From assembly GCA_022376515.1 (NCBI GenBank), contig WTXI01000059.1, positions 1 through 64,000 on the forward strand: a DNA stretch of 64,000 nucleotides, read 5' to 3'. Below the pieces are notes generated by a model that was not told the DNA's origin, searched no databases, and saw nothing but the letters and a program-made list of their open reading frames with translations. The position numbers were made by a program, and so were the translations under genes. Below, one piece after another: positions 46,065 to 57,700 of this stretch (its first letter is position 1; the number at the start of each line of letters is the position of its first letter). This DNA is from Lactifluus volemus. Lineage: Eukaryota; Basidiomycota; Agaricomycetes; Russulales; Russulaceae.

Positions 46065-47027
46065 CCTCTCCCTCCGCAAATTTTCCAAGCTTCCCGGGCA
46101 GACGCAGACTTCTTCGATCCCAAACGAGAACATCGCACCTCCCCCGGCTCCTTCATAGTTGACTACCGCCAAGTTCGTCTCGTGTGTCTGGGGATCCCGT
46201 ATGACTGGCCAGTGGGGCGCGAAAACAACTACGAGTGGCCTTACAATCCCTATAAGTACTACGAGGATACCCGACAGTGTCTTCACTGCCTTTTCGACTT
46301 CAAGTGGAGAAGGGACCACCCCGGAGCTCAGAGACGCACCCGCATCTTCACTGACGGCCGTAGCACCATGGTTGCCCAAAGGCTGGGTGACTTCGCTAGA
46401 CCAGAGACCCCTGAAGAAGAATGGTTTGAAGAAGACGACGAAGGCAGGCTACAGATCAACCTCCTTCGTGCTCCCACGATCCCCGCTGTCGTGGCGGCGC
46501 AGACAGACGGTTGGGTCCCGGATCCACCCCCTCAGACCCGCAGCGTTGGCACCCAGACGACCCCAGTTAGCACGCAGGACGAAGCCATTCAAGCGTTCCC
46601 CACCTACGGGACCACCGAATATTGGCTCGACCAGAGGGACGGTAATCCCGGGGGTCCTCAGCAGAGAGATCGGGATATGGAACCACGAGCGCGCCTTACT
46701 CTTCACCCACACGGACTTGATCGCCTGGGACTCGATTCCGGAGGCTTCAGAGATTCGATTTTCCAAATGACTCTACGCCGCGTAGAGAACTGAAACGCTG
46801 CCGTTCCACAACAGAATGATGACCCACAACAGCGACGCTGCCCCTTCCCTCACTTCTCCTGTATGCCCGGGCTTGGAGTGTGCCGCGTCCCTGAAGACCA
46901 CATATGGCACGGTGGGGGATGTCTTTTGGATGGCACTGCAGAGGAGATCAAGAAGAAGCGCAAGCAGATGGAAGTCCTAGACACTTGTGTCGCCGGCCCG
47001 TCCCAGTCACGACGTAAAACTGGCTAA
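46065..47027 (+). pseudogene. element 2 third ORF with Cys/His cluster (one stop)
   Basis: One frame is open from 46065 to 46790, interrupted by a TGA at 46791-46793, then open in the same frame to TAA 47025-47027: about 320 residues in all. Features: LVCLGIPYDWPVGRENNYEW, CLHCLFDFKWRRDH, an acidic EEEWFEEDDE stretch, and after the TGA RRCPFPHFSCMPGLGVCRVP followed by EDHIWHGGGC. The C..C and C...H spacing suggests metal binding. The CRVP..H motif also occurs in the third ORF of element 1. Function unknown. Confidence 0.6.
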
Positions 47028-47063
47028 GGTGGCAGGTGGGACTGCCTTCTAGAGAGGGGGTAT

Positions 47064-47581
47064 TGTTACGGAATGCAGGACACGTTGGACCCTATGCTTT
47101 CCGTGACCTGGTTACTCATCCTGATGACGTCCCGTCCACATTGTCTCTATTGTGCTGACTGTTCTATTGTTCTGATTGTGCTATTGTCTGTCCCAGTTAG
47201 TCCAGTGTTATTGTTCCGAGTCTCTATTGTCCTCGCGTTCTATTGTCTTAACTCCTTGCTTATTGTCCACCCTAGTTTGGTAGAACAATTAGCGTACATT
47301 GTATAAGTAGGCCTCAGCTGGTAGCTTGTATCCCAGCTTCGGCTTTAACCTGAATCGACTTGTTTCCCTCTCCTGAAAGACAGACACTCTCCTCTCTTCT
47401 CTTTCCCCTCTTTCTCCTCCCCTCTTACACGCCCTAATAAGGCTACTGAAGCTTGGTGGTTGTGCTACAACACCACAGGGCTCTGCGCGTCGTTACCTTA
47501 GGTAACCCTGAGCCCAGGTCTTAGGAGAGACCAGAACCACTCGAACCCTAGTTGGGACCCGGCCCTAGTCGAGCCGTAACA
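47064..47581 (+). repeat. 3' LTR of element 2
   Basis: 518 bp starting TGTTACGG and ending CCGTAACA, perfect 8-bp inverted termini. A purine-rich AGAGAGGGGGTAT lies directly in front. Inside are a TATA-like TGTATAAGTAGG (about 47299) and a CT-rich stretch. Confidence 0.88.
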
Positions 47582-49484
47582 TGATCATCCATGGAATAGC
47601 AGACCTCCGACCATCATCCCATGCCCGGATGCATATGTTCCGCAATCAAGGCATCAATAAGTCGGGCTTTTTCTGGCTATTCATAATCAACGATGCCCTG
47701 ATACAAATTTCCCTGTTTCTCTTCTTTACCGGGCTTCTCATCTATCTCTTCAACATCAATCAGATCGCATTCTACGCTATTGTCTGGTTTATTGTGACTT
47801 CTGCCATGATATACCTGATCATCACATCGATGCCAGCTTATTGCATCGACACCCCATGCGGTTCACCATTTTCGATTCTAGTCTGCAAGGCTTTTGCTGC
47901 CATAATACGTTGGCTCTTCGTTGCCCTCAACTCTTTCAAACGAGTTGAATATCCAGACACAGAATATTTCCACTACTTGCAAGACATAAATCGGATGGGG
48001 TACATATGGGCCAATGTTCAAAACTCTTACAAACCGTCTCCAAATATCGAATGCCAGATCCTGGATCGGACGATCGACAGTATGACCGTTCCCGAACTGG
48101 AATGGGCTTTCCAGCAATTCTGTGACTTCCCGTTCCAGGACGCTCGACATCCTCTCCCGGGCCCGAGAATACAGAACTACAAGTGGTCATCCGCTGTGGC
48201 GCGTTTTTCTTCCAGTACCTTTTTTTCCGATTCGCTCTCTGGGTGGGATAAGATACGGCGGTTGGACCTTTGCATGAAGGTAGCCGATCTTGCAGACGTC
48301 CCCGACGACGGTCTGGAGTGCCTTTTTTCGTTTTGGGTCATCAGCACCACGTGCTACAATATTTTGCTAAACCGGGGGAGATTATGAAAGGGAACGACTA
48401 CCAGCGGGTTGGTTTTTGGGCACAAATCCTCATCGCTGTTATCATTGCAGATGTACAGAGAGACGATCACGGTTGGATCGCACTTGTCAAGGACCAGCTG
48501 GGCGAATCAAGATACATAGCTCGAGGCTACTATCGCCGTGACGACAACAGCGTGTTACTTATCAACTTAATTCACATCACTCGCCAGATCATTCGTTGTT
48601 GGGAGGACAAACACGGTCTGGCCCGCACCGCGTTACCACATATTTTCCGATCACTTTCCAATTTTGACATACAGGACACCCCTCTTGAACTGCAGCACGA
48701 CTTCCTTGCCTTTTGGGATGGAATCAATCGAGAAGCACAGACCAGCGAAATTCTCTGGGAGATCCGTGACAACCTTAGTAATCTCCGCGACACCTTGAAT
48801 CGAGATAGATACGACTGGTACACCCCCACAGTATCATCATTTCCCTACTCTGGTCCCCGTGGCAATACACCTGACCCAACGCTCCTTGACAAGTCGGTCA
48901 ATGAGAACACACTCACAGCCATTACCCCAAACAACTATATTTCCGCTAGCGTCACTGACCCCCCTCCTCGCTCACCCTTACCGGTTCCAGAACATTCCAT
49001 CGCAGAACCTACCGATGGGTCGCTACATGGTGGTGCCTCTGATGAGACGCAATGCATCGCGCAAGTCGATGCGTCGCCCCACTCCACTCCCGAGCCCCTC
49101 AAACCCCCTGGCCCAACACCAGATAGCGTTGCTGACACCTCATCCACTGGCAGAGACCAGTCTACCCTTGAACATGACCCCAATAGTCTACCTCTCGATG
49201 ATATGAATTCGCCCACGGATGATGCATCTGCTAATATCTCCTCTGGCGTTGGGGTTCAGTCTCCACCTCCTGCCCCCATATCTGTCCCTTCGCCTGCCAC
49301 TCTGCAGGTAGCTTCTGCTTTAGACCATAGCGGAACAGCCACTGCACCTTTCAGCACGCAACACAAAGTCCAAGACCTGAAAGATCCAGTTGAAACGGGA
49401 TCGACCTATATCTCACGCCAGCCGGATCCGTCAGCTGAACACTGCGACCGATCAAACATTGACACCGCAGCCCCGCATGGCTAA
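47582..49484 (+). pseudogene. DUF6535-type membrane protein B1 (5' cut by LTR, frameshifted)
   Basis: Homology to B2-B4 begins right after the LTR end, inside the coding sequence at the stretch following helix two (their YMMVTQAPQIPPR region). The first two exons and two helices are missing and not found upstream. Helix three (ISLFLFFTGLLIYLFNIN) and helix four remain, and the frame is open to 48387. Around 48320-48340 the frame shifts and continues in 48408-49484 with ILIAVIIADVQRDDHGWIAL, LINLIHITRQIIRCW, LQHDFLAFWDGI and a Ser/Pro-rich tail. Dead copy, clearly a sister of B2. Confidence 0.85.
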
Positions 49485-50284
49485 AACGAGTCGAATTCAC
49501 GACTTGCTGATGGTCTTTGTAAGTTTCAGTTTCACCACTTTCACGTCAAACATAGTTCTAGACGATGTTACTCTGCTCCAGACATGACAAATGGTGAAGG
49601 CCTTGAAACAGCCATTTATAGCACATTTTCTTGGAAAAAGAGAACATTTCTTCCTATTCTAGTGTCCCCTCTGTTACACACTAGCCCTTTAAACACTCAG
49701 AATCCGTTCACCTGCTCCGATTTTTTATTAGCAGCGTAGTGACCGTCATCATCACATAAGAGGAAAATCTAACACCTATTACTGGGCCTGTCTGATGCAT
49801 AGCGCAGGGAATTGATACTGCTAAGTTCCGTCGGAGTTTCGTCCTGGGCCCTGCCTTGAAGCCAGTGTCTGCAGGCATATGGCCGGAACTGGCCCCGCGC
49901 CGGCGCCCTAGCCATTTAATTCCACGTGGTAGACCGTGGGGATAAGTCCCCGAAAAAGAATGACCGTACCACGCGCCACGCCAAGTACCTTCATTAGCAT
50001 GTTAAAGGTCAGAAACTACTCTTCTGAGGCCATACACAAATGTGTATTTGCTGTTGCTTTTGGGGCCAGCGACGTTATTGACTGATGCCAGGTGGCCACC
50101 GATTTGGGCTTGAGAGACTGCCCAGGTATCCATACATCACAGGTCGCTAATAAACCCCACACCCGTGGAAGTCACGAGCCCGGGCCTGCCTCATGTTCGC
50201 AATGAGGACGTGACCCTATTTTGAAGTATCTGTCGAGGACTTACTAGTACACGAACTCCTGTTGCGTCGCTCCAGAACTCTCCG
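49485..50284 (+). other. B1 3' flank and B2 promoter region
   Basis: The left part resembles the B2 3' flank (GATGCATAGCGCAGG at about 49795 and at 53004). The right part resembles the region before B3 and B4 and carries the conserved CTCATGTTCGCAATGAG element. No gene seen. Confidence 0.6.
50190..50206 (+). promoter_or_regulatory. conserved palindromic promoter element, gene B2
   Basis: CTCATGTTCGCAATGAG, 79 nt before the ATG of B2. It matches the elements at 54441-54457 (B3) and 60547-60563 (B4) at nearly the same distance. Confidence 0.45.
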
Positions 50285-52727
50285 ATGTCTCCAACTGATT
50301 CCCACATCGACGTACGTGAGCATCCAGAGGCGGTTGAACTTGAACTTGAAGCAGGTATGTCACCTGCAGGCCCAACTCGGACTTCCTCCCGACAACCAAT
50401 CTTACCTATACATTACATAGATGACCATCCCAACCTACCCCGGCGTATGCCAAATCATCTACCACGACCTAAATTTGTTGATCCCGAAGGCTCTATCTCC
50501 TCCAAATATCTAAATATTGTAGAGAAAGAAGACAACCACATCTTCGAATCTGTATCAGACACTACAGACAAGACCGTCATCTTTGTAAGCCTTTATTTTT
50601 GCCGTTCACCATTCCACGTCGAATCCCAGTTGAAAACTATAGGTTGGCTTGTTTTCTGCTGCAGTTGCCGTGTTGGTTGCTGTCTCGATCCAGGATCTCA
50701 GGCCAGCTCCTCAGTTCTACCTCGCCAATATCTATCAACTCCTCGCCGAGCCTAATGGATCCTATGTACCCACCCCATCTGCTTTGGTAAACCAACCTAC
50801 CTTCTCTCCACCGACATACGCGATTTGGGTCAACTCCCTCTGGTTCCTGAGTTTGTCTATTAGCCTTGTATGCGGTCTGCTGGCCACATCACAACAACAT
50901 TGGATCCGTTCATACATGATGGTCACCCAGGCACCACAGATCCCACCACGACGCCGCGCGCGGATTCATGCATTCCGTTACCGTGGCATCATGCATTCAG
51001 GCTTTTTCATGGCATTCGATATCACAGGCACACTGATACATATTTCCCTGTTCCTCTTCTTCATCGGCCTTCTCATATATCTCTTCAATATCAACTTCAC
51101 CCTATTCTGCGCCGTCGTCTGGTTTATTGGGGCCTCTGCGATCGCATATGCAATAATCTCATTGATGCCAGTTTGTCACATCGACAGTCCCTATGGTTCA
51201 CCCCTTTCATTTCTGCTCTATTGGCCTTTTGCCGGCACTCTATATGCGATCTTACGTATTCTCAACACTCTTGTTTGCGTCGGGAATACAACCTCGGAAC
51301 ATCTTCACCGCTTGAAGACCATATACTCGGAAGGGTTCGCAAGTGCCTTCTTAAGATCTGCTCTCAAACCATCTTTGGATATCGAATGCCAAATTATGGA
51401 TCGGACGATCGACATCATGGATGATCCCGAACTGGAATGGGCATTTGAGCGGTTCTGTGACTTCTCTTCCTCAAGCGTAGTCGGTGACACCCAACGTCCT
51501 CTCGCCAAAATAAACCAGTCGAAATGGTCGTCCGCTTTGGAGGCGTTCTCTGACAGTACATTGTCATCCGATTCATCCGATTCACTCTCCGAACGGGATA
51601 GGATTCGACGGTTGGGCCTCTGCATGAAGGTAGCCGACCTCGCACACGCACCTAATGTAGGTTTGAATATCCTTGGCCGGATTTTTGATCTCCAGAATCC
51701 CGTACTGCAATCTATTGAAATAGGGGATATTCTAAGGACGTGGAACAGAAGCAATCAAGATATTACTTTTTGTACGCAAATCCTCGTTTCTGGCATCATT
51801 GCGAACGTACGGAATCGCGACGATCGTTGGATCGCACTCGCGTCGGATTTGTTGGCCAAATCGGAAGATGAAGTACGAGGCTATTGTGACCGCGGAGATG
51901 GTAACGTGTTACTTGCCAACTTGATCCATATCACTCGCCAAATCATTCGCTCTTGGAAGAACGAAGAGGGTGAGGCTCGCGACGCGTTCACGTATATTTT
52001 TCGGTCACTATCCGACTTTGACATACGGAATACCCTCCCTGAACTGCAGCACGACTTCCTCACCTTGTGGAATGAAATCAATGCCACAGAAATTCGTGAC
52101 GACCTTCGTAATCTCCGCGACGTTTTAACCCAGCTTGAAGGTAGAGACAATGCCCTAACAGCACCTCCAGTCCCCGACTCGAACCCCCCTGGCCATCCGT
52201 CTGGCCCGATTTTCCTCCCTCCTCACCCACCCTCACCGGTTACGAATCATCCCACCGCAGAACCTGCTGATAGATTGTCACTTGGTGGTACGTCTGATGC
52301 GACCCATAACATCGCGCACGCCGCTGTGTCACCCGACTCCGCTCCCATGCTTCCCGAACGCCACGGCCTTTCAAGAATTTCACATGCAACGAACAAGGTT
52401 TTCACGAGGGCGACCAGGAAGACTCGGAGACGAGCCGCTGTGACACCAGGCAACACTCCCGACATCTCACCCAAAGGCCAGTCCACCCTTCGGCATGAGC
52501 CCAATGGTAACATGCCTCCCGTTGATGAGAATTCGTCCACGGATGTTGGCATTGGACCTGAATCCCTACCTCCCACTCTCACATCCGTCCCATCGTCTGC
52601 CACGCCGCAGGCAGCTTCTATTTTACCTAATGGAACAAGCACGATACTGCTTGGTGCGTATGACGGAGCCCAGGACCACTCAGAACCGTCCCCTGAGAAT
52701 CGCCACCGATTGGCCAAGTCTGCTTAA
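50285..52727 (+). CDS. DUF6535-type four-helix membrane protein B2 (open)
   Basis: Exons: 50285-50354, 50421-50584 and 50643-52727, with introns of 66 and 58 bp (GTATGT...TAG, GTAAGC...TAG), giving about 772 residues. N-terminus MSPTDSHIDVREHPE; before helix one YLNIVEKEDNHIFESVSD. Helices: VGLFSAAVAVLVAVSI, SLWFLSLSISLVCGLLATS, ISLFLFFIGLLIYLFNIN and LFCAVVWFIGASAIAYAI. The helical domain shares IANVRNRDDRWIAL, LLANLIHITRQIIRSW and LQHDFLTLWNEI with the A genes but lacks the GTDAAPTAF block. The Pro/Ser-rich tail contains a basic stretch RATRKTRRRAAV not seen in B3 or B4. The start agrees with those of B3 and B4. Confidence 0.88.
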
Positions 52728-53542
52728 TCCTGCATGGCCGAAACCGTTCCCGAGTTGCCGACGGTATGTGGGTAATTTCCTTTTTAAGTTCCTGTCAATG
52801 CTCAACATTATTGTAGATAATCTTTCCACATGAGACGTGTTTCTTACCATTTCCATGTCTCCTCTGTTACAAAACGCTCGTCGGGCTTTAGAATCCAGTC
52901 ATGCCGTGCCATTTCCTCTATCTCTTTGATTAGTAGTGTACTAGTGACCATTATATACGAGACAATTTAATACCATTATGGAACCTATCTGATGATGATT
53001 AATGCATAGCGCAGGGGATTCATACTTCCTTCCATGACCCGGGTTTTTTTAGCAACTTGCAGAGCTTGTTCTAGCACAAACCCTAGGGCCACTGGCACCG
53101 AATTCTGATACATATCCGATAACTAGAACTTCATTCAGCGTCTGAAAAGAAGGGCGCCGAGTCAGCGAGGTACAATGCAAATGGTAAATTAGGACACCAT
53201 TAAAACGGCGATGCTTCTGTAAGTATGCTTGTCGTCAGCCATAGTTCAGCCGACCCCAGACAATCTGGATATCACGGCGGTCGACGTCATCCCAGTGTGG
53301 AGAACTCGCGGTGATACCCTTCTAAACCAAGGATACGCTAGTTAGGAATCTTCAAGTTGGCAGGGTATCCATCAGAAACATGTTCGAGTATGCGAGTCCT
53401 GAAAGTATTTGCGGCAGAGATACAGGAACAAATCATATCGTACGCCGATGACTCGGATTCAGCCGGCTGACGGGAAGCCGGACTCGGACTCGGAGCTGCA
53501 ACATCTCCTTGTCCGGGTCGGTCCCAGTTTTGGATGACTGCG
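52728..53542 (+). other. B2 3' flank, start of duplicated B3 unit
   Basis: Presumed 3' UTR, then intergenic DNA. From about 53458 (CAGCCGGCTGACGGGAAG) the sequence is repeated at about 59586, the left edge of the 6.1-kb duplication. No gene seen. Confidence 0.55.
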
Positions 53543-53886
53543 AAGCTCAATCCGGGCCGGTTGACCGCCATCATCTTCATCCTCGCTGGAGAAGCACCCG
53601 ATCCTCATGCGTGCCAGTGCGTTCTCAGTTCATCTCAAGACATGCTCAAATACAACTATCTTGCCCACACCCTCGCTCGATGAGATAAATGAGCGCTGTA
53701 AGTACATTATTGCCTTTCCCCTCTTTTATTCCAAGGCTGAGCCAGCCCAAGCTAACTTAAGTGAGCAGTCACAGCGGCACAGCCTAATGCAGCAGCTCCC
53801 AACGAGGTTGCCGCGTACAGCTAAATATCGTCCTCGCATTCGCACCCACTGATGCCACCGTACACGAGGTCAACATGGTGTCCCTG
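53543..53886 (+). pseudogene. TRAPPC2L: TRAPPC2L/Tca17-like fragment in B3 unit
   Basis: Block 53543-53697 aligns with 59152-59296, with several indels: HPDPHACQCVLSS and a frame giving MLKYNYLAHTLAR. It ends at GTAAGT. A second block 53769-53886 begins at CAG and, after VAAQPNAAAPNEVAAYS and a stop, reads IVLAFAPTDATVHEVNMVSL. That resembles the KIVLALALTDAVVRDA stretch of TRAPPC2L, a vesicle-tethering TRAPP subunit. Broken by frameshifts and a stop. Confidence 0.6.
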
Positions 53887-54440
53887 TGCTCCCTTCTCCC
53901 TCCCCCTTCTCCCTCTTCTTCCTATTCGCATTCGCATTCTCCTTCCTTGTCCTTGCTCTCACTGTACCCTCAGGCTTCGTATCTTCACCATGTACTACCA
54001 CCAGGGCCTGGTTCTCCAGCCAAGCACCGCAGCATCCTCGTTTTCATCGTCACTGACATCGCCCCCTTCGCCGATCAAGCTGTCTTCGATCGAAGGCTGT
54101 CGTCGTGCGCGTCCCTTTGCAAGACCCTGCCATTGCCATTGCCCTGGCGCCCGTGATCGCAGAAGGCAGCTACCTTTATCTGCGTTCTGGTCAGGCACAT
54201 AGGTTGGTTCGAGGGTATGATAACCGGGACTTGTAAATTGTGTTAAGCCTGGGCTCTGTACATAGCAACCACCGTTTGCGCTAACACGGCCGTAGGTTGT
54301 GGTATGGGGTGATAAACCTCCGAGAAGTCATGGATGGACGGCCACTATTTTGGATGGAAAGGTCGTCCAGAGGCCGTTCAGGTATCACAGGCTAATCAGC
54401 TAGTAAACATAGACGTACATGTGGACGTTGCGAGGGCTGC
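53887..54440 (+). repeat. B3 upstream spacer
   Basis: Repeated at 60069-60546 apart from a deletion of about 40 bp. It starts with a CT-rich stretch that may be the next TRAPPC2L intron. The short frames here have no recognisable content. Confidence 0.6.
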
Positions 54441-54457
54441 CTCATGTTTGCAATGAG
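54441..54457 (+). promoter_or_regulatory. conserved palindromic promoter element, gene B3
   Basis: CTCATGTTTGCAATGAG inside a longer near-palindrome (GGCTGC...GCAGCC), 81 nt before the ATG, followed by CTCTTAAAGG as a possible TATA substitute. Confidence 0.5.
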
Positions 54458-54537
54458 GTTGCAGCCCTCTTAAAGGTTTTGTCGGGGGGACCTACTAATA
54501 CAACCATCTTGCGCCTTCAAATTACATATCCTCAACA

Positions 54538-56875
54538 ATGACTGAAACTGATTCCCACATCGACGTAAGTCTTGAAGCAGGTAAGTCACTTGCAGGTCTG
54601 ACCCCCCCACAATCGATGTCACTTACGTCGCTACGCTAGATGATTCCCTCGACTACTCTGTCACCTCTAAGTACCTAAAGATAGTAGAGGGAGAAGACAA
54701 GCACATATTTGAATCCATAGCAGAAGCTGCCGATAAGAACGTCGTCTTTGTAAGCCTTTATGTTAGCTGTTCACCATTCCACGTCACATACCAACTCTGA
54801 AAATATAGATTGGCTTGTTTTCTGCGGCAGTCGCCGTGTTGGTTGCTGTGTCAATCCAGGATCTCAACTCATCTTCTCAGTTCTACCTCGCCAATATCCA
54901 ACAGCTTCTTGCCGGAAATGTATCCCAAGTCACCCCGCCCTCTCCTTTGACTGACTTCTCCCCACCGCCACACGCGATTTGGGTGAACTCCCTCTGGTTC
55001 CTGAGTTTATCTATCAGTCTTGTATGCGGTGTACTGGTGACATCGCAACAGCATTGGATACGCTCATACATGATGGTCACCCAGGCACCACAGATCCCAC
55101 CACGAAATCGCGCGCGGATTCATGCATTCCGTTACCGTGGCATCATGAATTCAGGCTTTTTCATGACATTCGACATCACAGGCACACTGATACATATTTC
55201 GCTCTTCCTCTTCTTTATCGGCCTCCTCATATATTTCTTCCATATCAACTTCACCCTATTCTGTGCCGTCGCCTGGTTTCTTGGGGCTTCTGCCGTGGCG
55301 TATCTAATCCTTGCATTAATGCCAATTTATCGCATCGACAGTCCCTATGGTTCACCCCTTTCATTTCTGCTCTATTGGCCCTTTACCGGTGCACTATATG
55401 CGATCTTGCATATTCTAAACTCTATTATACCCGCTGGGGATACAGCCTCGGAATACCTTCACCGCTTGGAGACCATATACTCGAAAGGGTTCCCAAAAGC
55501 CTTCTTAGATTCTGCTCTGAAACATTCTCCAGATATCGAATGCCAAATTATGGATCGGACAATCGACAAAATGAGTGATCCCGAACTGGAATGGGCTTTT
55601 CGGCGGTTATGTGACTTCTCTTCCTCAGGTGTAGTCAGTTACCTCCAACGTTCCCTCGCCAACTTGAAATGGTCGTCCGCTTTGGAGGCATTCTCTGACC
55701 GTACTTTGTCATCCGATCCACTCTCTAAGTGGGACAGGATTCGACGGTTGGGCCTCTGCATGAAGGTAGCTGACCTTGCACCCTTCCCCAATGCAGGTTT
55801 ACATACCCTTCGTCAAATTTTTGATCGCCAGCATCCCGTACTACAATCTTTTGAAATGGGGGATATTCTAAGGACGCGGAACAGAAGCAATCAGGAGATC
55901 GGTTTTTATACGCAAATCCTCGTTTCGGGAATCATTGTGAACGTACCGAGTCACGACGATCGTTGGATCGCACTCGCCTCGGATTTGTTGGGCAAATCGG
56001 AAGATGTTGTTCGAGGCTACCGTGACCGCGGCGATGATAACGTGTTACTTGCCAACTTGATTCACATCACTCGCCAAATCATTCGCTCTTCGCCGATCGG
56101 ACAGGGTGAAGCTCACGACTTGTTCGCGTATATTTTTCGGTCACTTTCCAACATTGATATACGGAATACCCTCCCTGGACTGCAGCACGACTTCCTCATC
56201 TTGTGGAATGAAATCAATTCCACAGAAATACGTGACGACCTTCGTAATCTCCGCGACGTTTTAACTCAAGGTAGAGACAATGACTTAGCAACACCACCAG
56301 CCCCCGACTCGAACCTCCCTGGCCATCCTCCTGACTCGATTTCTCCCCATCCTCACCCACCCTCACCGGTTGCAAGTCATCCCACCGCAGAACCTGTTGC
56401 TCGGAGACAAGCCACTGTGACACCAGGCAACACTCCCGACATCTCATCCAGAGGCCAGTCCACCGTCCATGAGAACACCTCCCACACCAACCCAGCCGAC
56501 AGCACTTCCAGCCAGGGCACTAGTCCTGCCAGCTTCCCTCATTCACCCTTACCGGTTCCGGGTCATCCCACATCACATCCCGGTAATGGAGCACCACCTG
56601 GTGGTGCTTCTGATAGGAGCTTGAGCCAACCCGTCGCGCCACCCGCTATGTCACCGTCTCCTCCCGAGCCTCTCGAGCGCCATGGCGCCATACCAGGGAA
56701 TATTGCTGACACCTCACCCAGAGGCCACCCTGGCTCTGGAACTGAATCCTCACGCGCCTCATCTTCCGTTTCTCAATCCGTCCCTTCACCTGCCGCTTCA
56801 CAGGTAGTTTCTGTTTCAGACCGTAATGGAGCAATCATCGCACCTCTCAGCATGCATCACGTGCCCACGACCTGA
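54538..56875 (+). CDS. DUF6535-type four-helix membrane protein B3 (open)
   Basis: Exons: 54538-54580, 54640-54749 and 54809-56875, with introns of 59 bp each, giving about 739 residues. N-terminus MTETDSHIDVSLEAD, then KYLKIVEGEDKHIFES. Helices IGLFSAAVAVLVAVSI, SLWFLSLSISLVCGVLVTS, ISLFLFFIGLLIYFFHIN and LFCAVAWFLGASAVAYLI. The helical domain has CQIMDRTIDKMSDPELEWAF, SGIIVNVPSHDDRWIAL, LLANLIHITRQIIRS and LQHDFLILWNEI. The tail is Pro/Ser-rich with SISPHPHPPSPVASHPTAEP. Exon 2 is 54 nt shorter than in B2, in frame. Closest relative is B4. Confidence 0.88.
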
Positions 56876-57700
56876 ATGGCCCAATCAAGGCGAAATTATC
56901 CTATACCCCACGCCAATCAGATCCTTCAGCTGAAATTCGCGACCAATAGAAGCACGCTACTGCATGTTGCATCTCAGGCGCCTGCAAACACATAGTCATG
57001 GAATCTTTGTACAAAGAAACTGTCTAGCCTTTTGTTACAAACTGTCCCTTCTCAATCACTCATTATCCTCTCCATTTCTTTTGAGTAGATCGTTATATAT
57101 GAGAAAATGTAACACCGGTGATCTAATACCCAATGCATGATAGGGAAATGCGGACGCTTTGCCTGCACGCACTGGAGGTTGTAAGTTGCGTATGTTTCAA
57201 CGGTCGACAGAGGTACACGGGCTGGTATGCATATGAGAGAGTGAGCGAGGCGTGTAATACAACGAGAAAAATTATTTCCAGAAACATGACGAGTGTGTCA
57301 ACGTTGAGTTCCAGGATTGAACCACCGCTGACGTACATGCGCCTGTCCGAGTCATCCCACGTTTGGGGAATTGGCCTTGATAGAGTCAGGATGACATCTA
57401 GTACACGGCCCCGACCTGTCGCACACCGTTAGCTGTCCACAGCCTGACTGGAAAGTAAAAGTGCCTCCGCCGTGCCAGAGAACACGAGACCCATTCCGAC
57501 TTCCTCGTTGAGTTCCAGTAGCGCAGCCTTCGCATCCGTGGATCCAACATCAATCACCAAGGGGAGGTGGCTTTGACGCTTATGCAAACCACTTTTGCGG
57601 TTTCCCCGTGCGCACGCGGTAGACAGGTATTTCTCCTGTGCTATGTAACATATGAGGGGCCATTTGCTCTTGCACAAGGTTCTCTTATTTCCTCCTGACT
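56876..57700 (-). pseudogene. B3 3' module with minus-strand gene remnant
   Basis: Collinear with 63001-63770. On the minus strand a frame equivalent to 63659-63420 (GGGTFTFQSGCGQLTVCDRS) is present but frameshifted by extra bases near 57390, giving a stop. Another minus frame (57677-57429) reads LVIDVGSTDAKAALLELNEE. I do not recognise the gene. Confidence 0.4.

Larger units (their letters stand above)
43419..47581 (+). mobile_element. 5'-truncated Ty3/gypsy chromovirus (element 2)
   Basis: Begins abruptly inside RT at the right end of element 1 and runs through RNase H, integrase, chromodomain and a third ORF to a 3' LTR at 47064-47581. The 5' LTR, gag, protease and the first part of RT are missing. 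The LTR end lies inside DUF6535 gene B1. Confidence 0.9.

Noticed and set aside
46159..46770. 203-codon frame overlapping the element 2 third ORF
   Set aside because: The frame at 46065-47027 gives coherent motifs and continues past the TGA; this one does not.
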